Shown here one piece after another: positions 8,510-16,111 of a stretch of DNA of 63,941 bases. Under the pieces are notes generated by a model. The model was not told the origin of the DNA. It searched no databases and saw only the letters and a program-made list of their open reading frames with translations. The position numbers were made by a program, and so were the translations under genes. Position 1 is the first letter of the stretch. Every line of letters begins with the position of its first letter. This DNA is from JBGSYN01 sp041750975 (lineage in GTDB: Bacteria > Pseudomonadota > Alphaproteobacteria > Geminicoccales > Geminicoccaceae), in the NCBI GenBank assembly GCA_041750975.1, contig JBGSYN010000024.1, positions 1-63,941 of the forward strand, written 5' to 3'.

Positions 8510-9940
8510 TCAGATGTCGTAATAGAGCACGAACTCATAAGGATGCGGACGGAGTCGGATCGGGTCCAACTCGGCCTCGTGCTTGTATTCGACGTAGCTT
8601 TCGATGAAGTCGGTAGTGAACACATCGCCTTCCGTCAGGAAGTCGAAATCGGCTTCGAGCGCTGCAATTGCCTCGGAAAGCTGGCCGGGTACTTTCGGTA
8701 TCGAGGCGGCTTCCTCGGGCGGTAGATCGTAAATGTTTTTGTCGACCGGCTCACCGGGATCGATCTTGTTCTTGATACCGTCCAGGCCGGCCATCAGCAT
8801 CGCCGCAAAGGCGAGGTAGGTATTGGCCGAGGGATCGGGGCAGCGGAACTCGACGCGCTTGGCCTTGGGGCTCTGGCTGTACATCGGAATGCGGCAGGCG
8901 GCCGAGCGATTGCGGAGCGACCAGGCAAGATTGACCGGCGCCTCGTAGCCGGGAACCAGGCGGCGATAGGAATTGGTGGTCGGTGCGGCAAAGGCCAGAA
9001 TCGCCGGTGCATGTTTCAAGAGACCGCCGATATAGTAGCGCGCCATGTCGGAGAGCCCGGCGTATCCTGCGGCATCGGCGAACATCGGCTGGTCACCCTT
9101 CCAGATCGACTGGTGCACGTGCATGCCCGAGCCATTGTCTCCGAACAGCGGCTTCGGCATGAAGGTCGCGGTCATGCCGTGCTGCTTGGCGACATTCTTG
9201 ACGACGTATTTATACTTCATCTGCTGGTCGGCCATCGAGACCAGCGTGTCGAATTTGAGATCGATCTCGCACTGACCGCCGGTTGCCACCTCGTGGTGAT
9301 GGCATTCGACGACGAGGCCGATCTGGGCCATGACCAGGGCCATCTCGCTTCGCAAATCCATCATTGAATCGGAAGGCGGGCAGGGGAAGTAACCTTCCTT
9401 GGCGCGGATTTTGTGGCCGAGATTGGGCTCTTCGTAATCGTTCGAGTTCCAGTGGCCCTCGCTGCTGTCGACGAAGTACTGGCCGTAATTGGTATCCTGG
9501 CCGTAGCGGACATCGTTGAAGACGAAGAATTCCGCTTCCGGCCCGAAATAGGCGCGGTCGCCCATGCCGAGAGTCTGCAAATAAGCCTCGGCCTTGATGG
9601 CGATGCCACGCGGATCACGGCTGTAAAGCTCGTCTGTAATCGGGTCCTTGACCGCACACACCATCACCAGCGTCTTGTATTTGGTGAAGGGATCGAGGAA
9701 GGCGCTGGTCGGGTCCGGCATCAACAACATGTCGGATTCGTTGATCACCTTGAAACCGCGGATCGACGAGCCATCGAAGCCGCACCCGTCCGTAATCTGA
9801 CTCTCGTCGAAGGCCGCGGCCGGAAACGAGGTGTGCTGCCACATCCCCGGCACGTCGGTCAGGCGCAGATCGACCATCTGCACGTCCTGATCCTTGATCA
9901 CCTTCATAACGTCGGACGAGGTCTTGCATCCCAATGACAT
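8510..9940 (-). CDS. glnA: Glutamine synthetase type I
   Basis: A 476-residue type I glutamine synthetase that makes glutamine from glutamate, ammonia and ATP in the cytoplasm as a dodecamer. Clear signatures are GCGFDGSSIRGF in the N-terminal domain, FGPEAEFFVF and HHHEVATGGQCEI around the metal site, and NGSGMHVHQSI for ATP and glutamate binding. The regulatory tyrosine lies in KNIYDLPPEE, so adenylylation control is expected. The ribosome site GAGAGGA is about 9 bases ahead of the ATG at 9940. It lies 105 bases downstream of glnB and ends at a strong terminator. Confidence 0.98.
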   Translation of the reverse strand: MSLGCKTSSDVMKVIKDQDVQMVDLRLTDVPGMWQHTSFPAAAFDESQITDGCGFDGSSIRGFKVINESDMLLMPDPTSAFLDPFTKYKTLVMVCAVKDPITDELYSRDPRGIAIKAEAYLQTLGMGDRAYFGPEAEFFVFNDVRYGQDTNYGQYFVDSSEGHWNSNDYEEPNLGHKIRAKEGYFPCPPSDSMMDLRSEMALVMAQIGLVVECHHHEVATGGQCEIDLKFDTLVSMADQQMKYKYVVKNVAKQHGMTATFMPKPLFGDNGSGMHVHQSIWKGDQPMFADAAGYAGLSDMARYYIGGLLKHAPAILAFAAPTTNSYRRLVPGYEAPVNLAWSLRNRSAACRIPMYSQSPKAKRVEFRCPDPSANTYLAFAAMLMAGLDGIKNKIDPGEPVDKNIYDLPPEEAASIPKVPGQLSEAIAALEADFDFLTEGDVFTTDFIESYVEYKHEAELDPIRLRPHPYEFVLYYDI

Positions 9941-10045
9941 TTTTTCTTGGTCCTCTCTCTTACGATTCTAGTTCGTGGGTGTCGGCCGCAGGCCCGCGAC
10001 CGAGACCAACGTTAGTGGCGTCAAGCCGCGAAGGTGCCGGCGGCG

Positions 10046-10384
10046 CTAAAGGGCGTCGCCACCTTTCTCGCCGGTTCGAATGCGCACTGCATCAAGGATG
10101 TCGAGCACGAAGATCTTGCCGTCACCGATGCGATCGGTCTTGGCCGCCTGTTGAATGGCTTCCACGGCACGCTCGACGATGTCGTCGTCAACCGCAATCT
10201 CGATTTTCACCTTGGGCAGGAAGTCAACGACATACTCCGCACCGCGATAAAGCTCGGTGTGTCCTTTTTGGCGCCCAAAGCCCTTAACCTCGGTGACCGT
10301 CATTCCCTTGAGGCCGACTTCCTGCAGCGCCTCTTTCACTTCGTCCAGCTTGAACGGCTTGATGATCGCCTCGATCTTCTTCAT
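10046..10384 (-). CDS. glnB: Nitrogen regulatory protein P-II
   Basis: A 112-residue PII signal protein, the usual family length. It begins MKKIEAIIKPFKLDEVKEAL and contains the T-loop GHTELYRGAEYVVDFLPK with Tyr51 as the uridylylation site. The segment KIFVLDILDAVRIRTGEKG is the C-terminal PROSITE-type signature. PII senses 2-oxoglutarate and ATP/ADP and controls GlnE and NtrB, so it governs glnA just downstream. The frame is open to 10474, but the ATG at 10384 matches the conserved start. Confidence 0.98.
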   Translation of the reverse strand: MKKIEAIIKPFKLDEVKEALQEVGLKGMTVTEVKGFGRQKGHTELYRGAEYVVDFLPKVKIEIAVDDDIVERAVEAIQQAAKTDRIGDGKIFVLDILDAVRIRTGEKGGDAL

Positions 10385-10449
10385 GCCTGGGTGAACTCCA
10401 ATAACGTTGTGCGCAGGACCAGCCCGCGGGTCAAAGCTAAGTCGTTTGA

Positions 10450-10465
10450 AGCATGGATCGTGCCA
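10450..10465 (-). promoter_or_regulatory. Sigma-54 (-24/-12) promoter of glnB-glnA
   Basis: Read on the minus strand the sequence is TGGCACGATCCATGCT, matching the sigma-54 consensus TGGCACG-N4-TTGCW at all key positions, with GG and GC twelve bases apart. It lies about 66 bases ahead of the glnB start, giving a short leader. A weaker look-alike (TGGCAC-N5-GCGC) lies at 10510-10524. This fits NtrC-dependent expression under nitrogen limitation. Confidence 0.75.
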
Positions 10466-10683
10466 TCCTGGCAATCAACGGCATTCGTTTCGTTAGCCCA
10501 TGCTTCGTAGCGCTGAAAGTGCCAGGAGCAATCGCTCGCTTTTCATCGTTGCCTAATCATTGATCACGCTGATAAATATTTGAGCAGACGGTTTGCATAA
10601 GTTCTGCCCAGCCGTTGGGTACGCACTGATCTCGCCGCCTTGACGCCTCATGCCTTATGCGCCAAATACCGAAATCCAAAATG

Positions 10684-10760
10684 GCGGGCGTAGCTCAGTC
10701 GGTTAGAGCGCCAGGTTGTGGCCCTGGAGGTCGCGCGTTCAAGTCGCGTCGTTCGCCCCA
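10684..10760 (+). tRNA. tRNA-His (GTG)
   Basis: The cloverleaf is complete. The 7-bp acceptor stem (GCGGGCG with two G-U pairs) is followed by TAGCTCAG; the anticodon stem-loop is CCAGG-TTGTGGC-CCTGG with anticodon GTG, and the T arm is followed by an encoded CCA at 10758-10760. The base at 10683 is G and can pair with C73, which is the extra G-1 that identifies tRNA-His. Confidence 0.97.
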
Positions 10761-10777
10761 ATTCCCTAATAAAGACC

Positions 10778-11587
10778 CTAAAGTCGGCTGCGTATCGGAT
10801 GGCGGTCGACGAGCGCGCGCAGGAAGCCGACATCGTCACCGGAGAGACTGTCGATAAGTCCGGCTTCTAGCGCCGGCCCGATCAATGTTTCAAAATCCAG
10901 GCCGAGATCGCGTGCGGCCTCAAGTGTGGCGGGTTCGGGCAGGTGGCAGCGAATGGCGATCCCGGCATCGTGGATTTTGCGCGCATCGTCCGGAAAAAAC
11001 CGCAGAAATTCGATCGAGAGCGAATCCAAACCCGCCTGACGCGCAATAGCGACGAAATCGACATGGCGGGCATGGGTGATCCCCTCCGTTCGGATTCCGG
11101 GAATTCGCGCTTTGACAGTCATCAGGTCGACATGATCGAATGAGAGGACCATCACGCGCTCCTCGTCGCCGCTCCGACCGAGCAATTCGTTCAGACGGTC
11201 GATCATCGACGGAATCCGCTGGCGCTCCTTGATTTCGACGGTGAAGCCGAGGTCGAGAGCCCGGCCGAGTTCCAACGCTTCGCCGAGCGTCGGCACCCGT
11301 TCCCTAGCATAGCGGGGGTCGAACCAACTGCCCGCATCGAGTGCCTTGACCTCGTCGAGGGTCGACTTTGCGGCGAGGCCTCGTCCGTCGGTGGTGCGGT
11401 CGAGCGTGATATCATGCAGCAGGATGATCTCGTCGTCGGCGGTGAGGACAATGTCGATCTCGCACATCGTGCCGCCCTGATCCTTGGTTGCCTGGATTGC
11501 GGCCAAGGTGTTTTCGGGTGATCCCAACGAATGGCCGCGATGGCCGCAAACATGGGTGAAGCCGTTTTCAGACGCGAGCAGGCGCAT
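10778..11587 (-). CDS. Glycerophosphodiester phosphodiesterase
   Basis: A 269-residue GDPD-family enzyme that splits glycerophosphodiesters into glycerol-3-phosphate and an alcohol. Catalytic and metal residues are visible: His16-Arg17 (GHRGHS), Glu25 (PENT), Glu43-x-Asp45 (CEIDIV) and His58 (LLHD). No signal peptide, so it is cytoplasmic like UgpQ. It has a strong ribosome site (GGAGG) and begins 12 bases after the last permease gene, so it is the final gene of the ABC importer operon. This suggests the importer brings in glycerophosphodiesters. Confidence 0.9.
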   Translation of the reverse strand: MRLLASENGFTHVCGHRGHSLGSPENTLAAIQATKDQGGTMCEIDIVLTADDEIILLHDITLDRTTDGRGLAAKSTLDEVKALDAGSWFDPRYARERVPTLGEALELGRALDLGFTVEIKERQRIPSMIDRLNELLGRSGDEERVMVLSFDHVDLMTVKARIPGIRTEGITHARHVDFVAIARQAGLDSLSIEFLRFFPDDARKIHDAGIAIRCHLPEPATLEAARDLGLDFETLIGPALEAGLIDSLSGDDVGFLRALVDRHPIRSRL

Positions 11588-11599
11588 GGCGTGCCTCCT

Positions 11600-12478
11600 T
11601 TATAGTTTGCCCATGCCTGCCGCGAGCACGTCTTCCCTGAGGAATCTTTCGGCAAGGAAGAAGATGATCACCATCGGCATGATCAGGATGAAGGTGAGGA
11701 CGGCGGCATTGGGGAAGATGATCAGCTTGCCGCCGAGATAGCTCCAGAGCTTGACCGTAATGGTCTGGACGATCGGGGCGCCGACGATGAAGGTCTTGTC
11801 GAATTCCTCGAAGCTGCGGATGAAACTCAACAGACCACCGGCGATGAAACCCGGCCAGGCGAGCGGGATGAGAATGTGGCGGGCAAGCTTTGCTGGTGTG
11901 GCGCCCAGCGTTCTCGCTGCGTGCAGCAAGTCGTCAGGGATGCCCTCGAAGGTCGCTGCGAGAATGCGGATCATGAAGGGCAGGGTGCCGATAGTCTGGA
12001 CCAGGATGACACCGATCACCGTGTAGGCGAGCCCCAGCCGCAGGAAGAGTGTGCCGACGCCGATCCCGATAATGATCCCAGGGACGATCAGCGGGGCCAG
12101 GATGAAGATCTCGACCGCACGCTTCCAACGGAATGGGATCTTGGCGAGGGCGAAGGCGGTCGGCAGCGCCAGAATGCCGGTAAGTGCCGTGACCACCGTC
12201 GAGATCAGGAGGCTGAGCACGATGCTTCGGATGATCGAGGGATCGCCCAAAGCCTGCTGCCAATGATGCAGCGAAACCGAGCGTGGGACGATGTCGGGGG
12301 CGAACCAGCCGGTTGCCGGGTCCACGACCGACCAGAGGAACGCTACGAGCAGGGGCAGGAACAGGGCGAGGAAAGCCGAGCCATAAAGCCCGGCTGTAAT
12401 CCAGTTCAGCCCATGCCGAGCGCGTCGTCCTCGTGTCGGGTTGCCTTGGGTGGCCGTCAGCGGCAGAGCGGCGCTCAT
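11600..12478 (-). CDS. ABC importer permease, PotC/ThiP-like
   Basis: A 292-residue inner-membrane permease. The start is the ATG at 12478, overlapping the TGA of the upstream permease (ATGA), rather than the longer frame to 12592. About six helices are visible, beginning with LYGSAFLALFLPLLVAFLW. The EAA loop reads HAARTLGATPAKLARHILIPL. The family is the polyamine/iron/2-aminoethylphosphonate type (type I fold) rather than the sugar CUT1 type. The partner is the permease at 12475-13335. Confidence 0.88.
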   Translation of the reverse strand: MSAALPLTATQGNPTRGRRARHGLNWITAGLYGSAFLALFLPLLVAFLWSVVDPATGWFAPDIVPRSVSLHHWQQALGDPSIIRSIVLSLLISTVVTALTGILALPTAFALAKIPFRWKRAVEIFILAPLIVPGIIIGIGVGTLFLRLGLAYTVIGVILVQTIGTLPFMIRILAATFEGIPDDLLHAARTLGATPAKLARHILIPLAWPGFIAGGLLSFIRSFEEFDKTFIVGAPIVQTITVKLWSYLGGKLIIFPNAAVLTFILIMPMVIIFFLAERFLREDVLAAGMGKL

Positions 12479-13335
12479 CGTCCGGCCCCGCCATAGGCGA
12501 GGCGAGCACGACGCGTGATGGCGTAGTAGCTCAACAATACGGCGATCGAGACCAAGCTCAAGACCGTGCCCATGGCCTGGGTCAATGCCCATTTGTTTTC
12601 CCCGAAGGCGCTCTCATACATCTGCACGGAGAGGGTGAGGGGATAGATCGGGCCCAGCAGATTGGGGATGGCAAAGGCCCCCATGGAATCGATGAAGACC
12701 AATAGGGTGGCTGCGGTGATGCCGGGCAGGGCCAGAGGGATCTGCATCAGGAAGAAGATGCGCAAGGGATTGGCCCCGAGCGTGCGCGCCACGGCCAAAA
12801 TGTCGCGCGGAATGGCAGCGATCGAGCCACCGACGATGAGCGTCATCAGCGGCACGTTTTTCCAGGCCATGGCGATGATAATCCCAAGCCCCCATTCATC
12901 GCGTACCAGCTTCGGCAGAACGAGGCCGACCGGCGCCAGGAGGCGCTGCGCGATGCCGCCGCGATCGAACAGGGTCATGACGATGAAAGCGGCGACAATG
13001 CCCGGAACGACCAGCGGTACCTTGTAGAGTGCTCTGAAAAACGCACGGCCATGAAATTTCTGATCGAGCATGACAGCCAGAGGCAGGCTGACGATCAGGC
13101 ACAACAATGTCTGCGCCACGCTGAGGTAGACCGAGAAATAGATCGAATCGCGAATGGCCGCCGTGCCGAAGAGTTCGGCATAATGATCCAAGGTTGCGCG
13201 TGTCGGCGCACCGATCGTAAAAATGCCGAAGCTGCCGAGGATCGCGAGCGCCAGCGGAATGCCGAAAAAGATCAGCAGGTAGCCGCCGCCCGGCGCCAGC
13301 AAGAGGGGCAGATTACGCGGCTTCTGCCGTCGCAT
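12475..13335 (-). CDS. ABC importer permease, PotB-like
   Basis: A 286-residue inner-membrane permease with a first helix at about residues 10-33 (LLLAPGGGYLLIFFGIPLAL) and five more after it. The EAA coupling loop is AVARTLGANPLRIFFLMQIPL. Its 5' end overlaps the ATPase gene by 23 bases and its 3' end overlaps the next permease by 4, so the four transport genes are tightly coupled. The starting residues MRRQKPRN give a positive-inside N-terminus. Confidence 0.88.
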   Translation of the reverse strand: MRRQKPRNLPLLLAPGGGYLLIFFGIPLALAILGSFGIFTIGAPTRATLDHYAELFGTAAIRDSIYFSVYLSVAQTLLCLIVSLPLAVMLDQKFHGRAFFRALYKVPLVVPGIVAAFIVMTLFDRGGIAQRLLAPVGLVLPKLVRDEWGLGIIIAMAWKNVPLMTLIVGGSIAAIPRDILAVARTLGANPLRIFFLMQIPLALPGITAATLLVFIDSMGAFAIPNLLGPIYPLTLSVQMYESAFGENKWALTQAMGTVLSLVSIAVLLSYYAITRRARLAYGGAGR

Positions 13336-14386
13336 CGGCCGCGTCCTCCTCGACCCTATCTTCCTGAAGAACGTGGACCTCGCCGGGCATATGCAGCCGG
13401 ACCGGCTGGCCCGGATTCAGTACGTGCGCCGTCTGCCCGGTCGCTCTGGCTCGAAGATTCAGCTTGCCGACCTCGACCCGGTAATCGATCGCGGCACCGA
13501 GGAATGTGCGATTGGTGATCCGACCGTGCGCCTCGCCGGGTTCGGCGGGCTCGATCGACAGGTCTTCCGGACGCAGCGATAGAGCGAGGCGATCATTGCC
13601 TGCCATCGGCCGATTCAGTCGCTGGCCCCAGGGCAATTGGAGGACGCCGTCCCGACCGACCGCCTCGATGACATTGGTCTGACCCAGGAACTCGGCGGTA
13701 AAGCGGTGACGCGGGTGCCGATAGAGTTCGATGGGCGTGCCGATCTCGACGATGCGCCCCTCACTCATGACGACGATCCGGTCGGCCAGCGCCATCGCCT
13801 CGCTTTGATCATGTGTGACATAGAGGCTGGTGATGGCGAGACGCGCCTGCAGATCGCGCAGATCGTCGCGCAACTGCTCCCGCAGCTTGGCATCGAGGTT
13901 CGAAAGCGGCTCGTCGAACAGCAAGAGATCGGGCTCGATGACGACGGCCCGGGCGAGGGCGACGCGCTGCTGTTGGCCGCCCGAAAGCTCGCGCGGATAG
14001 CGTTCGCCATAGACCCTGAGATCGACCAGAGACAACGCGGTATCGATCCGCCTTGCCGCCTCGCTTTTGGCGACACCGCGCATCGCCAGCCCGAACCCGA
14101 CATTGCGCCGGACCGACATGTGGGGAAACAGGGCGTAGGACTGGAAAACCATGCCGATATTGCGGCGTTCGGGCGGCAGATCGTCGATCGCGCTGCCGCC
14201 GAGGCTGATCTCGCCCTGATCCTGCTGAAGAATCCCGGCGATCATGCGCATCAAGGTGGTCTTACCGCAGCCGCTGGGCCCGAGCAGGGTCACCAGTTCG
14301 CCGTCGTCGAGCGCAAGATCGAGCGTGTCGACCGCGACGGTCGGGCCGAAGCATTTGCGGACACCCCTGATGTCGAGCGCTGCCAT
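13313..14386 (-). CDS. ABC importer ATPase, PotA/UgpC-like
   Basis: A 357-residue ATP-binding subunit. Walker A is G36-P-S-G-C-G-K-T43, the Q-loop is MVFQSYALFPHM, the signature is LSGGQQQRVALARA, and Walker B is LLLFDEPLSNLD. A C-terminal TOBE domain (about residues 245-340) is present. It is the only importer-type ATPase in the window, so it could also serve the two sugar-type importers here that lack one; C-terminal TOBE domains of this class allow sharing in some species. That is inference. Confidence 0.93.
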   Translation of the reverse strand: MAALDIRGVRKCFGPTVAVDTLDLALDDGELVTLLGPSGCGKTTLMRMIAGILQQDQGEISLGGSAIDDLPPERRNIGMVFQSYALFPHMSVRRNVGFGLAMRGVAKSEAARRIDTALSLVDLRVYGERYPRELSGGQQQRVALARAVVIEPDLLLFDEPLSNLDAKLREQLRDDLRDLQARLAITSLYVTHDQSEAMALADRIVVMSEGRIVEIGTPIELYRHPRHRFTAEFLGQTNVIEAVGRDGVLQLPWGQRLNRPMAGNDRLALSLRPEDLSIEPAEPGEAHGRITNRTFLGAAIDYRVEVGKLNLRARATGQTAHVLNPGQPVRLHMPGEVHVLQEDRVEEDAADATAEAA

Positions 14387-14404
14387 AGTCGTTGCGGTCG
14401 AACG

Positions 14405-14429
14405 GGAGGAGCTGGGCTTCCGCTCCTCC
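14405..14429 (-). other. Stem-loop after the binding-protein gene
   Basis: A perfect 8-bp inverted repeat (GGAGGAGC and GCTCCTCC, 9-base loop) begins 9 bases after the stop of the binding-protein gene and lies before the ATPase gene. There is no T-run after it on the minus strand. Its position mirrors the stem-loops after the other two binding-protein genes, suggesting a shared use in raising the level of the binding protein relative to the membrane parts. Confidence 0.6.
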
Positions 14430-14437
14430 TCCTTGTG

Positions 14438-15685
14438 CTATTGCTGGAGCAGTTGCTCGACGAAGCGGTCCTGGGCCGCCGAGCTAATCGTTCCCGAAAT
14501 CCGCGGCAGACCGTTAGCGGAATACTGCTCGGTGGGCACGAGCTTTTGCGCCACCTCCTCGCCCAGCGCCACCTCGATATCGAGGGAGGTACGTGCCGTG
14601 CGTGAGCCGTTCTGCTCGAGCTTCATGAGCTGGATCTCATCGGACAGCAGGAAGTCGATGAAGAGTAAACCAGCAGCCGGATGCTGCGCACCCGAGGGGA
14701 TCACCAGTCCGTCGCCGTCGCCGACCTGGCCGTCATCGAGGATCAGCAGGCGCACGGTCGGCGGTAACAGGCCGCGTCCCATGAAATCATAGGCCATGTC
14801 TTCCCAAACGGTACCGATATGCGCCTCGCCATTGGCGATGAGGGTCAGAGTATCGGAATTGCCGTTGGTGACCTCGACCTCGGGGATCAGCTCGTCGAAA
14901 TAGGCCATGACCGGATCGAGGCATTCGCTGTCGGCCCAAGCCTTGGCGTCGGCTTCGCTGATGGCATAGTCGTAGATCTTCTCGAGACATTCATCGCTCG
15001 CGAAGTGGAGAATGGCACTTTCGAGGAAGCCGCTGCCGGAGCCGCCGCGAGCCGGCGAGGTGACGGCCACGGTGCCTGGATCGGCCTTGGCGTAGGCGAG
15101 CAGAGCATCGAAAGTGCGGGGCGCCGTTTCGGCGTCGACGAACCGGGTATCGTACCCCATCGCCGTCTGATTGCGATGGAAGGGCACATTTTTGCCGCCA
15201 TGCTCATAGCCGCGGCTTACCGTGGCTGCCTCCTCGGCAAGGTCCTGCGCACTAGGCAGCATGGTGTTGAGCGGAAGGTTGGCGATTATGCCGGCTTCAT
15301 CCGCAGTACGGACGCTACCGTTCGGTATGAAGAAGACGTCGACCGGCGAAGGCTGCCCGGCGGTTCTGGCGGCGATCAGCTGTTGTACCGCCGCATCACC
15401 GTCGACCGAGAAATATTGCACCTCGATGTCCGGATAGTCGCGTTGCCAGGCCGGAATAATGTGATCCTGGAACAACGGCGTAAAGGATTCGGTGAAGTCG
15501 TAGAATACGAGAGTGCCTTCGACTCGAGCCCTGGGCTCCAGCACCTCATGGAAATTGTCTTTGTTCAGATTTGCAAGATCGATGTCGGTTTCGAGATTGA
15601 ACGTCTCGCCCACCGGCTCCACAGCCATCGCCCCTTGCGCGAGCACAATGGCGATCGCGGCATTGAGCAAACCAAAAATGCGCAT
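14438..15685 (-). CDS. ABC importer periplasmic substrate-binding protein
   Basis: A 415-residue family 1 solute-binding protein. The signal peptide covers about residues 1-21 (ending AQGAMA). The mature part holds the segments VEGTLVFYDFTESF and VDVFFIPNGSV, typical of proteins that bind small charged ligands. It has a strong ribosome site (GGAGGAAA) ahead of the ATG at 15685. It leads an operon with the ATPase, two permeases and a glycerophosphodiesterase. The likely ligand is a glycerophosphodiester or phosphate ester, inferred from the last gene only. Confidence 0.88.
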   Translation of the reverse strand: MRIFGLLNAAIAIVLAQGAMAVEPVGETFNLETDIDLANLNKDNFHEVLEPRARVEGTLVFYDFTESFTPLFQDHIIPAWQRDYPDIEVQYFSVDGDAAVQQLIAARTAGQPSPVDVFFIPNGSVRTADEAGIIANLPLNTMLPSAQDLAEEAATVSRGYEHGGKNVPFHRNQTAMGYDTRFVDAETAPRTFDALLAYAKADPGTVAVTSPARGGSGSGFLESAILHFASDECLEKIYDYAISEADAKAWADSECLDPVMAYFDELIPEVEVTNGNSDTLTLIANGEAHIGTVWEDMAYDFMGRGLLPPTVRLLILDDGQVGDGDGLVIPSGAQHPAAGLLFIDFLLSDEIQLMKLEQNGSRTARTSLDIEVALGEEVAQKLVPTEQYSANGLPRISGTISSAAQDRFVEQLLQQ

Positions 15686-15740
15686 ATATTTCCTCCGCTA
15701 CCAAATCCTCAGTTCAGGCTTGTAGCGTCCGGATATGACA

Positions 15741-15758
15741 GCTTGATGAAGGTCAAGC
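15741..15758 (-). promoter_or_regulatory. Promoter/operator-like inverted repeat ahead of the importer
   Basis: GCTTGA-N6-TCAAGC is a perfect 6-bp inverted repeat about 56 bases ahead of the binding-protein start. On the minus strand it contains TTGACC, which could serve as a -35 box with a poor -10 around TCATATCC. An operator overlapping the -35 would suit a repressor. No regulator gene is nearby. Confidence 0.35.
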
Positions 15759-15855
15759 GGCGCGCGCGGCGATAGGGGAAATTTTAGTCCAAGTGAAAAT
15801 TGCGAATAATCGCCGTCCGCTTTCATACGGGACACGGACGGCGATTATGGCAAAA

Positions 15856-16023
15856 TTATGGCGACGGTGTGACTGCTTCGCCGGCGCCCTCAATGGCCTC
15901 GCCGGTTGCCTCGAGATTTTCCCCAGTATCCTGCTTGGCGCCTCTCCAGGTATCGCCGCAAGCGGCAAGCGCCAAGAACAGGCCTATGATGCCAAAGGTT
16001 GCCAAAAAGCGGCGGAGGTCCAT
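15856..16023 (-). CDS. Entericidin-like small lipoprotein
   Basis: A 55-residue protein with a lipoprotein signal ending in the lipobox LALAAC, where Cys would be lipid-modified. The short mature part (CGDTWRGAKQDTGENLEATG) resembles the entericidin A/B family of envelope lipoproteins linked to stationary-phase stress. The ATG at 16023 has GGGAG upstream. An EcfG-type promoter precedes it (16068-16092), in keeping with entericidin-type genes being part of the general stress response in alphaproteobacteria. Confidence 0.8.
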   Translation of the reverse strand: MDLRRFLATFGIIGLFLALAACGDTWRGAKQDTGENLEATGEAIEGAGEAVTPSP

Positions 16024-16067
16024 AATTTGTCTCCCAAAACGGCAATTGCACAAGTTCCAACTGTCAG

Positions 16068-16092
16068 AACGAAATGTTCATAAAGAGGTTCC
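16068..16092 (-). promoter_or_regulatory. EcfG-type general stress promoter
   Basis: On the minus strand the sequence GGAAC-N16-CGTT fits the consensus for the alphaproteobacterial general stress sigma factor EcfG (GGAAC, 16-17 bases, CGTT). It lies about 45-70 bases ahead of the entericidin-like gene and points to it. Confidence 0.65.
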
Positions 16093-16111
16093 CAGTGCCA
16101 CACAATGGCCG

